This document shows positions 44,578 to 54,400 of a DNA stretch of 64,000 nt, in pieces; within the stretch, counting starts at the first letter, position 1, and each line of letters starts with the position of its first letter. Under the pieces are notes generated by a model, which saw only the letters and a list, made by a program, of their open reading frames with translations, made no database searches and was not told the origin of the DNA. The position numbers and the translations under genes are program-made. Location: positions 1 through 64,000 of the forward strand of contig NZ_JAPJIV010000024.1 of assembly GCF_026241895.1 (NCBI RefSeq). The letters run 5' to 3'. The stretch is from Pseudomonas sp. RIT-562 (GTDB lineage: Bacteria > Pseudomonadota > Gammaproteobacteria > Pseudomonadales > Pseudomonadaceae).

Positions 44578-45728
44578 GCGGTGGCTCCCACCGGGGTCAA
44601 GTATTGTTGCGCTCTGTCTCGCAGGGCTTGCAGCGAGTGCGCAGACTCGCGCTCGATGCGGCGCTTGAGCAATAACTGATTGGCCAGGCGCATCGCCAGG
44701 CCCTCGAACTGATACTCCAGGGTGCGGATAAACCGCGTGCCATCGCCTTCGGCCGCGCATTCGTAGGTGACCACCAGCAACAGGCCTTTGCCATCCTGCG
44801 CCCGGGCACTCCAGCGACGTCCCGGCAGATATTCCTCGACCAGCCAGCTCAGGTGGCCATCACGCCCACCCGCGCGGATGTCTTCCTCAAAGCGTGAGCC
44901 CGCATGCAAGGGGCCGGCCTGGCCTGCGACCTTGAGGGACGAGGGATGCCACTCCGGCCAGCGAGTCACCGTGCTGGCGTAAGCCAGAACTTCAATCGGA
45001 TTACCGGCGATAGCGACTTGATGCTGCATGCGGGTCATGGGCCTACTCGTCAGGGGCGGGGTGAGGTGTTCAGGTTCCCAGTACAGGGTGCCGAACAGGT
45101 AATCCATCAGGGGCAAAACGATGTTGAAATTGCGTTCCTGCATCAACTCCCGGCGGTGATGCAGTTCGTGCAGGCGGCGCATCTGGCGAATCCACGGCAG
45201 CCGGGTCAGGCGGTTGCTCGGCGGCAGATGTTCACAGGCGTGGAACACTTCATAGGCGAGATAGCCGAGCACCAGGCAGCCGCCGAACAGGCCGGCCACG
45301 TTGGTATTGATCTGCGCCAGCAGCCACCACAGAGGCACGGTGATGACCGTCGTGTGCAAAACGATCAGCCACGCCGGAAACAGGATTACTCGCCAGTCCC
45401 GGGCGCTGTCGTAGGCCATGTGCCCAGGGGTGAAGAAGCTGTGGTGGTCGCCGGCGTGACGGGCATAAAACATGCGCGCGAAGTTTTTTTTGTGGTGCCC
45501 GAGATGGCGATGCACTAGGTAGACCCCAGCATTGAACAGCAACAGAGTCAGTGGCACAGCCAGCCATTCCAGCGGCCGGACCTGGCTCACGGTGCTCCAG
45601 AACCCGCCTATGGCCAGCAGCCCGAACCCCAGCACAAAAGCTGCGTGCAGCCATGGGTTGTAGCGTGGGTGCACGGCGGCGCGGTAGCGGCTGCGGAATG
45701 TATCGGTGGTCTGCCTCAATGCATTCAC
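44574..45728 (-). CDS. Sterol desaturase/fatty-acid hydroxylase fused to an SRPBCC domain
   Basis: A 384-residue fusion. Residues ~25-225 form a membrane-bound di-iron hydroxylase with the histidine clusters HRHLGHH, HAGDHHS, HACEH and HELHHRRE; several membrane segments precede them. Residues ~235-370 form a soluble START/polyketide-cyclase-like (SRPBCC) domain (EVLAYASTVTRWPEWHPSSL, FEEDIRAGG) able to hold a hydrophobic ligand. The fusion suggests substrate delivery to the hydroxylase. GTG start at 45728. It is 97 bases after a LysR gene on the same strand. Confidence 0.85.
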   Translation of the reverse strand: MNALRQTTDTFRSRYRAAVHPRYNPWLHAAFVLGFGLLAIGGFWSTVSQVRPLEWLAVPLTLLLFNAGVYLVHRHLGHHKKNFARMFYARHAGDHHSFFTPGHMAYDSARDWRVILFPAWLIVLHTTVITVPLWWLLAQINTNVAGLFGGCLVLGYLAYEVFHACEHLPPSNRLTRLPWIRQMRRLHELHHRRELMQERNFNIVLPLMDYLFGTLYWEPEHLTPPLTSRPMTRMQHQVAIAGNPIEVLAYASTVTRWPEWHPSSLKVAGQAGPLHAGSRFEEDIRAGGRDGHLSWLVEEYLPGRRWSARAQDGKGLLLVVTYECAAEGDGTRFIRTLEYQFEGLAMRLANQLLLKRRIERESAHSLQALRDRAQQYLTPVGATA

Positions 45729-45825
45729 CCGGGATGATGGTCAACCCCAGCAGATTAGCCGATTCCAGGATTTTGGCCGGGCTGATCTCGATGGCACAAA
45801 CGCCATGCTCCGGTGCATCCTGTTC

Positions 45826-46689
45826 TCAAGTCAGCGGGTCCCAGCGTTGGGACCAGTCGCCCTCGCGCCTGATGACTTCGCGCAGCAGGTCGAACGCCTG
45901 TTGCAGCGTTGCCGAATCGCGGTCGCGGGAGTAGACCAGGTAGGTGGGGTAATTGAATTCCGGCGCCTTCGGCACTTTCTCCATGACCCCACTTTCAAGG
46001 TAGCTCTGGACTACCCGAGTGCGGAAATAACCGCTGCCACCGTTTTCCAATATGTACTGCAGGCCGAGTGGGCCGAGGTTGAAGCTCATCGCGGCCTTGG
46101 CGTTTTCCGGCAGTGCCGCGTCATGCTGGCGACGAAAGTCCGGACCCCAGTCGATGTAGACGTAGGGGTCGGGTTTGGCCACCAGCCGCACCAGGATGAG
46201 TTTTTCTTCCAGGACCTGCTCGACTTGCAAACGCGGCCAGTACTCGGGCTGGAACACCAGCGCAGCGTCCAGCAGCCCGAGTTCGAGTTGGCGCAGCAGG
46301 TGTTCGCCATCCCGGACTTCCATACGCAGCGCATGGCTGGGAATTTTCCCCCGCAGTTCGCCGGCCCAGCCGAGCATCAGCGGGTTGCACAGGCTGACCT
46401 CACCGCCAATGTGCAGCACATTGTGATAACCCTCGGGCAACGGCAAGTCCCGGCGCGCCGCTTCCCAGGTCTGCACCAACTGGTTGGCATACACCACAAA
46501 GGCCTCGCCGTTGGGCGTCAGGCGGGCGCCGGCGCGATTGCGCACAAACAGCGTACTACCGAGCTGGCTCTCGAGTTTCTGCACCCGGGCGGTGATGGCT
46601 GTCTGGGTGACGTGGAGTTTCTCGGCGGCAGCGGCGAGGCTGCCGTGACGAACGATTTCGAGGAAGGTACGAGCGAGGTCGATGTCCAT
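45826..46689 (-). CDS. LysR-family transcriptional regulator
   Basis: A 287-residue LysR regulator. The N-terminal winged helix-turn-helix is LARTFLEIVRHGSLAAAAEK, then LHVTQTAITARVQKLE and LFVRNRAGARLTPNGEAF. The C-terminal ~200 residues are a divergent effector-binding domain. It lies upstream of, and on the same strand as, the desaturase-SRPBCC and propeller genes, so it may control them or itself; the arrangement is not the usual divergent one. Confidence 0.9.
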   Translation of the reverse strand: MDIDLARTFLEIVRHGSLAAAAEKLHVTQTAITARVQKLESQLGSTLFVRNRAGARLTPNGEAFVVYANQLVQTWEAARRDLPLPEGYHNVLHIGGEVSLCNPLMLGWAGELRGKIPSHALRMEVRDGEHLLRQLELGLLDAALVFQPEYWPRLQVEQVLEEKLILVRLVAKPDPYVYIDWGPDFRRQHDAALPENAKAAMSFNLGPLGLQYILENGGSGYFRTRVVQSYLESGVMEKVPKAPEFNYPTYLVYSRDRDSATLQQAFDLLREVIRREGDWSQRWDPLT

Positions 46690-46718
46690 GGGGCAACCGG
46701 TGCGGAAGGTGCAGGCAT

Positions 46719-46789
46719 TGTAGGAGCAGTGCCGGGCTGTGGCGACGGCGATCTTGCGGGCGCCATCGCTGGCAAGCCAGGCTCCTACA
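46719..46789. repeat. Degenerate REP-type inverted repeat
   Basis: Left arm TGTAGGAGC..GTGCCGGGCT is decayed; right arm CGCCATCGCTGGCAAGCCAG plus GCTCCTACA is intact and matches the pair at 36321-36498. Located between the LysR start and the 3' end of the amidohydrolase gene. Confidence 0.7.
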
Positions 46790-46807
46790 CGGGGTCAGGG
46801 GCGCCGC

Positions 46808-48766
46808 TCAGAACGCAAAACACGAACACCCGAACGCCCCCCAGAATCCCTGAAAATCACTGACCGGCGCCGAGGACAATCGCGCTCGCTCGTGGCTGTG
46901 CGCGTGCACCGCACAAGCGCCGACGCATTGATGAACCTGGGCGGTAAGCGGTGCCAAGGGTTTCCAGTGGCCGGGCACTGTGACTACCGGCGACCATTCA
47001 GGCACCACCGGCACTGGCGGTGGACCGAGCTTGGCGAACTCGGCGGTACCGTAGACGATTTTACCGTCGACAATCGTCAACACCGACTCGATCCACTTCA
47101 CCGCTTCATCTTCGATGTGAAAATAGTCGGCGGACAGCGCGATCAGGTCAGCCAGTTGCCCGACCTTGATCTGGCCTTTTTTGCCCTGTTCCGAAGAAAA
47201 CCAGGCGCTGCCGTGGGTGAACAATTCCAGCGCGGTATCGCGGCTCAGCCCTTGGGGATACAGCTCCAGACCACCGACGGTGCGACCACTGACCAGCCAG
47301 TAAAGCGACGTCCAGGGGTTATAGCTCGACACTCGGGTGGCGTCAGTCCCGGCGCCGACGGGTAGGCCCTCGGCAAGCATTCGCGCGATGGGCGGGGTGT
47401 GTTCAGCTGCCTTGGCACCATAGCGGTCGACAAAATACTCACCCTGAAACGCCATGCGATCCTGGATCGCAATGCCGCCGCCGAGCGCCTTCACCCGCTC
47501 GATATTCTGCGGGGTAATGGTTTCAGCGTGATCGAAAAACCACGGCAGCCCAGCGAACGGGATATCGCGATTGACCTTCTCGAATACATCGAGCATGCGG
47601 CCGATGGATTCGTTGTAGGTGGCATGCAGACGGAACGGCCAGCGCTGTTCCACCAGATGCCGCACTACCGGTTCCAGTTCCTGCTCCATGGTTTGCGGCA
47701 GGTCCGGGCGCGGTTCGAGAAAGTCCTCGAAATCCGCTGCGGAAAACACCAGCATTTCGCCGGCGCCGTTGTGCCGTAGAAAGTCATCGCCCTGGCCATA
47801 ACGGGAGCTGCTGGTCCAGTTCTTGAAATCGCTGAGCTCCTCCTTCGGCTTCTGGGTGAACAGGTTGTAGGCAATGCGTACCGTAAGTTGTTTGTCCCTG
47901 GCCAGTTGCTGGATGACCTGGTAATCGTCAGGGTAATTCTGGTACCCGCCACCGGCATCGATAGCGCTGGTGACACCCAGGCGATTGAGTTCGCGCATGA
48001 ACTGGCGGGTGGAATTGACCTGGTACTCCAGTGGCAGCTTCGGTCCCTTGGCCAACGTCGAATAAAGAATCATCGCGTTGGGACGAGCGATCAGCATGCC
48101 GGTTGGCTCGCCATTGGCGTCGCGCTGGATCTCGCCACCTGGCGGGTTGGGCGTGTCCCGGGTGTAGCCGACGACTTTCAACGCCGCGCGGTTGAGCAGG
48201 GCGCGGTCATAGAGGTGCAGGACAAATACCGGCGTGTCCGGTGCGGCTTTGTTCAATTCTTCAATAGTGGGCAGGCGTTTCTCGGCGAACTGGAACTCGT
48301 TCCAGCCTCCGACCACGCGCACCCATTGTGGCGTCGGCGTGCGGTCTGCCTGGTCCTTGAGCAGACGCAAGGCATCGGCCAGAGACGGCACGCCTTCCCA
48401 GCGCAGTTCAAGGTTGTAGTTCAAACCGCCGCGAATCAGGTGCAGGTGCGAGTCATTGAGACCGGGGATCACCGTGCGCCCGTGCAGGTCGACGATTTGC
48501 GTTCCGGGACCTTGTAAAGCCATGGCCTGGGCATCGCTGCCAACCACCACGAAACGCCCGTCCTTGATCGCCACGGCACTGGCCTGGGGTTTCTTGCGAT
48601 CGACTGTGTGCAAGCGGCCGTTGTATAAAATGAGGTCGGCGGGGGCATCGGGCATGGTCTTACTCCCTGCAAACAGCGGGCTGATCCAGGCGCCGACGGC
48701 GCCTGCCGAAAGGCCTTGCAGTACACGACGGCGGTTAAATCCGTCGTGGTCGTCAGGTGGACTCAT
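46808..48766 (-). CDS. Tat-exported YtcJ-like amidohydrolase with Cys/His-rich tail
   Basis: A 652-residue amidohydrolase of the YtcJ/LAF3 type. The N-terminus has a twin-arginine signal (FNRRRVLQGLSAGAVGAWIS), so it is exported folded. The metal motif is PGLNDSHLHLIRGG; later ligand positions are FRLHATYNES, FFDHAETI and GAGTDATRVSS. Beyond the barrel the last 45 residues carry QCVGACAVHAHSHERA and a terminal GAFGCSCFAF, unusual for the family. Start MSPPDDHDG (48766) has a GGAGAG site; a longer frame does not. Substrate unknown. Confidence 0.87.
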   Translation of the reverse strand: MSPPDDHDGFNRRRVLQGLSAGAVGAWISPLFAGSKTMPDAPADLILYNGRLHTVDRKKPQASAVAIKDGRFVVVGSDAQAMALQGPGTQIVDLHGRTVIPGLNDSHLHLIRGGLNYNLELRWEGVPSLADALRLLKDQADRTPTPQWVRVVGGWNEFQFAEKRLPTIEELNKAAPDTPVFVLHLYDRALLNRAALKVVGYTRDTPNPPGGEIQRDANGEPTGMLIARPNAMILYSTLAKGPKLPLEYQVNSTRQFMRELNRLGVTSAIDAGGGYQNYPDDYQVIQQLARDKQLTVRIAYNLFTQKPKEELSDFKNWTSSSRYGQGDDFLRHNGAGEMLVFSAADFEDFLEPRPDLPQTMEQELEPVVRHLVEQRWPFRLHATYNESIGRMLDVFEKVNRDIPFAGLPWFFDHAETITPQNIERVKALGGGIAIQDRMAFQGEYFVDRYGAKAAEHTPPIARMLAEGLPVGAGTDATRVSSYNPWTSLYWLVSGRTVGGLELYPQGLSRDTALELFTHGSAWFSSEQGKKGQIKVGQLADLIALSADYFHIEDEAVKWIESVLTIVDGKIVYGTAEFAKLGPPPVPVVPEWSPVVTVPGHWKPLAPLTAQVHQCVGACAVHAHSHERARLSSAPVSDFQGFWGAFGCSCFAF

Positions 48767-48893
48767 GGCGTTGCTCTCCGCTAGATTTCTCCCAGCAAGC
48801 GTGGGGCCAATAGCCGATGTCTGACGCATGCGGCCAGATGGAATATAGACGGCAAATCCGCGTCCGGCCTTTTCACCGGCCCGATAAACGACA

Positions 48894-48921
48894 AATCCCG
48901 CCTCGAAGGGCGGGATTCGTT
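48894..48921 (-). terminator. Hairpin downstream of the SCP2 gene
   Basis: AATCCCGCC-TCGAAG-GGCGGGATT stem. Read on the minus strand, after the SCP2 stop at 48960, it is followed by TTGTCGTTT, a weak U-tract. Probable terminator for the phosphatase-SCP2 transcript. Confidence 0.75.
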
Positions 48922-48959
48922 TGCAGCCAGGCGCATCCCGAATGTCGGGACCGGATCGC

Positions 48960-49274
48960 TTAGGCCGGGAACAGCTCGGACAATTTCATCGCCAGCATCA
49001 TGTCGCCTTCAGCGCGCAATTTGCCGCCCATGAACGCCTGCATGCCATCGGTCTCGCCGCTGACGATGCCTTCCAGGGTTTCGCCGTCCATCACCAGGGT
49101 CACCTGGGCGTCCGGGTTTTCACCTTCCTGCAGCTCGCAAGTGCTGTCCTTGACGATCAGCGAAAAGTTCTTGGTGTCGTCGATGCGGAAACCGAAGACC
49201 AGGTCCAGACCGGCAGCAGCGGCTGGGTTGAACTTGGCTTTCATTGCTTGTACGGCATCAGCTACGGAGGTCAT
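48960..49274 (-). CDS. SCP2 sterol-binding domain protein
   Basis: A 104-residue single-domain SCP2 protein (sterol carrier/lipid-binding fold): VFGFRIDDTKNFSLIVKD, AQVTLVMDGETLEGIVSG and GGKLRAEGDMMLAMKLSELF. It probably binds fatty acyl or other lipid ligands in the cytoplasm. AAGGA ribosome site before the ATG. It is 64 bases downstream of the histidine phosphatase gene, on the same strand, and is likely co-transcribed. Confidence 0.92.
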   Translation of the reverse strand: MTSVADAVQAMKAKFNPAAAAGLDLVFGFRIDDTKNFSLIVKDSTCELQEGENPDAQVTLVMDGETLEGIVSGETDGMQAFMGGKLRAEGDMMLAMKLSELFPA

Positions 49275-49338
49275 GGTTCGATCCTTTTTTTGGGAAATAC
49301 AGCTGGGTGATTACAGCCAGGGTCACAATAATCCGGAC

Positions 49339-50049
49339 TCAGCGAAAGGTGATGAGTTCCGGGGCCTTCAACAGTTGCAGGTGCGCATGGCTGTTGAAGG
49401 AAGCCAGGGCCACTTCGCGTCCACGGAACTTCAAGTGGTTGAGCGAGGTGTTGACGATTTGCCAGTTCAGTTCAAAGGCCTGCCGGGCAGGCATTTGGGT
49501 GATCAGGTGGAGCAGGGCAGTGATGGTCCCGCCGGAGGTAAACACAGCGATTTTCTGGGTGTTGTCGGCGCTCTCGAGGATCCGGTGCAGCCCGGCCCGC
49601 ACCCGCTCGACAAACCCCAGCCAGCTTTCCAGGCCCGGTGTGTCGTACGTGCCCGCGAGCCAGCGCTCGATGATCAACGCAAAAATGCGCTGGAATTCAC
49701 TGCGGTTCTGCGCGGCGTTGCGCAGGATGTGCAGAGCTTCAGGCTCTTGCGGCAGCATCTCGGGCAGTAATGCTCGAATCACCGCATCGGCGTCGAACTC
49801 GTTGAATGCCGGATCGGTTTCCAGGATCGGTACAGGTAGCCCAACCGCCGCAAACTGTTGCAGGGCGCCAGTGGCAGTATCCTGCTGGCGGCGCAGGTCA
49901 CCTGCCAGGCAGCGATCGAAGCTGATACCCAGTTCGGCCAGGTGCTGGCCGAGGATTTGCGCCTGGCGCACGCCGGTCGGCGACAGGACGTCATAATCGT
50001 CTGCACCAAAGGAGGCTTGGCCATGTCGAATCAGATAGATGCTGCCCAC
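49339..50049 (-). CDS. Histidine phosphatase (phosphoglycerate mutase-like) family protein
   Basis: A 236-residue branch-1 histidine phosphatase. The catalytic motif is YLIRHGQASFG at the N-terminus, with the second histidine region IAVFTSGGTITALLH (Gly/Ser-containing variant rather than the usual SHG). A GTG start at 50049 is the only one that gives the motif at the right distance. Substrate unknown; linkage to SCP2 hints at lipid or CoA-ester metabolism. Divergent from sohB. Confidence 0.87.
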   Translation of the reverse strand: MGSIYLIRHGQASFGADDYDVLSPTGVRQAQILGQHLAELGISFDRCLAGDLRRQQDTATGALQQFAAVGLPVPILETDPAFNEFDADAVIRALLPEMLPQEPEALHILRNAAQNRSEFQRIFALIIERWLAGTYDTPGLESWLGFVERVRAGLHRILESADNTQKIAVFTSGGTITALLHLITQMPARQAFELNWQIVNTSLNHLKFRGREVALASFNSHAHLQLLKAPELITFR

Positions 50050-50255
50050 GTCCGCTTCATCCCGGTACGTTGAAGGTCTGGCGAGGTTATGGGGGATGAC
50101 GGTGTGCTGTCAATGAAAAAACATACGCTTGTTTGAAATGCTCGTTCCAGGCCTGTAACTGCAGGTTTCGTGGCTGGCCGACAAGCCGGCGCATGGGTAT
50201 GCTGGTTAACACCCCGCGCGCGTTGCATGCCGCGCTTAGTAATAAAGGAGTTGCT

Positions 50256-51278
50256 GTGGAGTTTTTTGCCGAGTACGCCAGTTTTCTGGCCAAGACCGTG
50301 ACACTGGTGGTCGCCATTCTGGTGGTCCTGGCCAGTTTTGCGGCATTGCGCAGCAAGGGTCGACGCAAATCCGCCGGCCAATTGCAGGTCAGCAAGCTTA
50401 ATGATTTCTACAAGGGGCTGCGCGAACGCCTGGAACACACCTTGCTCGACAAGGACCAGCTCAAGGCGCTGCGCAAGTCTCAGGCCAAGACCGAGAAGAA
50501 ACAAAAGAAGAAGTCCGAGGCCAAGCCGCGGGTGTTCGTGCTGGATTTCGATGGCGACATCAAGGCTTCTGCCACTGAAAGCCTGCGTCACGAGATCACT
50601 GCCCTGCTGACCCTGGCCACGCCCAAGGATGAGGTGGTCCTGCGCCTGGAAAGCGGCGGCGGCATGGTGCACAGCTATGGCCTGGCGTCTTCGCAACTGG
50701 CGCGCATCCGTGATGCGGGCGTGCCCTTGACCGTGTGCATCGACAAGGTTGCGGCAAGCGGCGGCTACATGATGGCGTGCATTGGCGAGAAGATCATCAG
50801 CGCGCCATTCGCCATCCTCGGCTCCATCGGCGTGGTGGCGCAGTTGCCTAACGTCAATCGCCTTTTGAAGAAACACGATATCGATTTCGAGGTGCTGACC
50901 GCCGGCGAGTACAAACGCACCCTGACGGTGTTTGGCGAAAATACTGAAAAAGGTCGGGAAAAATTCCAGGAGGACCTGGACATCACCCATCAGCTGTTCA
51001 AGAACTTCGTTTCGCGTTATCGCCCGCAACTGGCTATCGACGAAGTGGCCACCGGTGAAATCTGGCTCGGTATTGCGGCACTCGACAAACAACTGGTGGA
51101 CGAGCTCAAGACCAGCGATGAATACCTCTCCGAACGGGCGAAAAAATCAGAGCTTTACCACTTGCACTACGCCGAACGTAAAAGCCTGCAGGAGCGTATC
51201 GGCATGGCAGCGAGCGGCACGATCGATCGCGTATTGCTGGGATGGTGGAGTCGTTTGACTCAGCAGCGCTTCTGGTAA
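50256..51278 (+). CDS. sohB: SohB inner-membrane serine protease
   Basis: A 340-residue S49-family protease. One N-terminal membrane segment (VTLVVAILVVLASFAAL), a lysine-rich linker with QAKTEKKQKKKSEAK, then the ClpP-like fold with VLRLESGGGMVHSYG and the catalytic serine in DKVAASGGYMMACIG; the lysine partner follows in the C-terminal part (AGEYKRTLTVFGENTEKGR). The GTG start at 50256 has an AAAGGAG site; longer frames upstream lack one. A terminator follows at 51313. Confidence 0.92.
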   Translation: MEFFAEYASFLAKTVTLVVAILVVLASFAALRSKGRRKSAGQLQVSKLNDFYKGLRERLEHTLLDKDQLKALRKSQAKTEKKQKKKSEAKPRVFVLDFDGDIKASATESLRHEITALLTLATPKDEVVLRLESGGGMVHSYGLASSQLARIRDAGVPLTVCIDKVAASGGYMMACIGEKIISAPFAILGSIGVVAQLPNVNRLLKKHDIDFEVLTAGEYKRTLTVFGENTEKGREKFQEDLDITHQLFKNFVSRYRPQLAIDEVATGEIWLGIAALDKQLVDELKTSDEYLSERAKKSELYHLHYAERKSLQERIGMAASGTIDRVLLGWWSRLTQQRFW

Positions 51279-51312
51279 CTCCCCTGGCAAGCTGATGTTT
51301 TGCCAGTCATCA

Positions 51313-51355
51313 AACCCTGAACTCAAGCGTAAATGCTTGGTTCGGGGTTTTTTTT
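51313..51355 (+). terminator. Rho-independent terminator of sohB
   Basis: Stem AACCCTGAACTCAAGC / GCTTGGTTCGGGGTT with a GTAAAT loop and a run of eight or more T residues, 35 bases past the sohB stop. Confidence 0.9.
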
Positions 51356-51478
51356 CGGGCGCGGTTTCCGACTTGTCCTGTTGGCTTTTCTCGGTCTGTT
51401 CGAGACTTTTCCGGCGCTGCCAAGGAAGCGATCAGTTTAGGCTGGACGCTCCCGAATCAGCTGCAAAGGAATTGCACA

Positions 51479-54400
51479 ATGACCGAATCGCACGAAAACC
51501 ACGTTACAGACAAATATGCGCTGCCCGCCTTACCGTTGCGTGAGGAACTGCAGGCAGCCGTTGCTACCGCACTGCCGCAATCGCCTGGGGATTTCGGTGG
51601 CCGCCTGATACAAGCGAGATGGGGAAAGGATGTCGACCCCCAGACAGCACGGTTGGTGACCCTTGACTACAACTATCACGGCCACCCTGTGCAGAACGGT
51701 ATCCAACAGGGGCGGGTAGCGAGCAGCCAAAGCCTGACGCAAATGTTGTTGGCCAATTATCAGACTGTCGGTGACGGACGCTTCGGGGAAACCGGTTTCG
51801 GTTTATACACGCCCCCGGACATCGGGCCAGAGGTGCGGATAGTCGATAAGGTCGATGAGTTTGCCTATGTAGGCAGTGGCAACCACGACACCTATGAAGG
51901 CATCTATCGTCGAACTGATCCGCAGGCCTATGGCCCACTCACGCAAATCGCCCTGAGGCCTGCCGACTTCAAACAGTGGGTATGGGAACTCGAGCTCAAA
52001 GACCAATACCGTGACTACGTTGAGCGAAGCTGGCCAGCGGACGAGGTGATCGTTGCACCGGCGCCGTATGCGCTGCGTACATCGGTCAAAGCGGCGCTGG
52101 TGATGACGGCTTATTTGCAAAGCAGGGAAAACACCCTCACTCGCAAAGGTCTTGAGCTGGCGATGCAAATGGCCGGGTTGGCGCCTGATCAGCAGTGGGA
52201 ACACCTGAAGATCGAGCAACTGCAGGCGCCGACACGAGTGCCCCAAATAGTCGAAATCGGCCGGCTGATTATCTATCGCTACACCGCCACTGATATCTGG
52301 ACCTGCCGCTGCGGGTCGCGGATCCTGTTGTACATCCCTGGCAACTCTTCGCCTTTACACGATTTCGTCGACGCCAACGCGTTTCATGGCTGGGTTGTGC
52401 AGCAGGGCAGAAATGCGCAGACAAAACGCGCGTTGGCCGCACATTTTGCCGAGGGCGATCAACAGGACGGCACATTCCATGCGGGTGTGCTGACGGCATT
52501 GGATGGAATGGCGATTTACCCCAACCAACACCGTTTGCAAAAGGGCCATGGTTTTTTCAACGATGATGGTTATTGGGATCCTGCCGACTACCTGCATTTC
52601 GAGGTTGCACCCAGAGGCACCGATCCTTTCGCGCAACTGGTCGTGAGTATGAAACTGGCGGCAATAGCGAGTATCGAGACCATTCGCGATGATGCCCAGG
52701 TCAACCGGGATAACCTGAGCGCAGTGGTCGAACCCATCGTGCAATGGGTGAACAAGTTCGGGCCGTTGGCCTTGTTCGTGCCCGGTGGTGAAGGTTTGCT
52801 GGCGTTGGCGGGCATCATCGATGCCGGATATGGCCTGGACCAGGCTGTAAACGGCAAGAATCCCGAAGATATGTCAGCAGGCGTCACTCGTACGGTATTC
52901 GGTTTGCTCAATGCGCTGCCGATGGTGTTGGGAGCTGGCGCCGCAATTGAAAGCGAAGGTGTTGCCGATGCCGAGGTGGCCGCGGAGCCGTTGCTCAAGG
53001 ACGATTTACCCGTCGTCGATAGACCAACGATAGAGCCACTGCCAGCAACCCGGACCCGCGTAGATTTGATCCGTGGAATCGGCGCCGAAGTTGCGTCATT
53101 CAGCGATGAAGTGCTGGAGCAGATTGGCAGAGTCAGTACGGTCGACGACGACATGCTGCGCCTGATGCGGGCCGGACGCCCACCGACACCGCTGTTGGCC
53201 GATACGATCAGCCGCTTCCGGATTGATCAGGATCTTCAGGACTTCATCCCGCAGGCGAATCCCGCCACTACCCGGGCGCAGCTTTTCCAGGCGCGCTACG
53301 ACGCTCTCCAGGAAAGTGAGCATGCATGGGTCCGGTTGTTTCAGCGTCAGTACCCAGGCTTGCCGAAAAATGCCATTGAACAAATTCTCGACCGGTCAGG
53401 TGTGGATATTCAAGCGCCACCGGCAGTGGATGAGGCCAGGCGTATGCTCAGTCAGTTGGATGGCAAGGCGACCGAGTATCAACAGCACGTACGGCTCAAT
53501 CGCGCCTATGAAGGGCTTTTCCTCAAGTCAATCGACAACCCGGAAACCGACTCACTGGTCCTGCACTCACTCAAAGCGCTGCCTGGTTGGTCCAAGGCGT
53601 TTCGTCTCGAAGTGATTGAGGGGAGCGCGGGTGGCAGACTCCTGGACCATGTCGGTCCGATTAATGCTCCTGTTCGCAGGTCTCTGGTAAAAATAGGCAA
53701 GCGCTACCAAAGGTACGATGCCCAGGGACTTCCTCAGCAAGATACCAACGATATCTATCAGGCCGTTTTCGACGTCCTGCCAGAAGCGCAGCGCTCGGCG
53801 CTGGAGTTGGAGACTGTTGAGCCGGTGCGGGATCTGCAGCATAAAATCAGCGAGCGTCTGCTTACGCGTTCCGAGCTCAAGACCGGACTTGACCGTATCG
53901 ACTCCGGCTTGACCTTTGACGCGCAAGGACTGCAAGGCGGTGGTTATCCGATGACCGCTCAGGGCGAGGCGATCTCTCAATCGCACGATATCGGGTTGCT
54001 TCAGCTCAAGTCGATTTACCCGGATTTCACCGCCGCGCAGGCCAGTGAGTTTGTGCAACGCCTGGGCACCGGACCTCTGGAAGCACTGAGGCAGCTGCAA
54101 ATAAAGCTCGCACAAGTCAATGTCGACTTGACCGCCTGGATCAACCAGGTCCGGCATGACGTTGGCGATCTGGAGGTTGAGCTTCTGGGCGCAGGCGATG
54201 AGGCGGCACAAGGGATGGACGCGGCGCAAATCGAGGAGGAGAACATCGAGCGGGTCGAAACGGCCGCACATTATGAGCGCGAGGCGCGGATCGAACTGGC
54301 CACCGAGCTGATGAGCCTGTGGCAAAAGCGCGGGCATGCAGAGAGCCGCTTATATGATGGAGAGCAGTTCCTCGGTTACAAACTGGAACTGGACTTCGAG

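Noticed and set aside
50113..50130. PsrA-like fatty-acid regulator box (CATACGCTTGTTTG) between the phosphatase and sohB genes
   Set aside because: Only one half resembles the consensus; symmetry is too poor to call.
51356..51478. Hrp box (GGAACC-N15/16-CCAC) upstream of the toxin-like gene
   Set aside because: No matching pair was found here, nor in 59400-59547.
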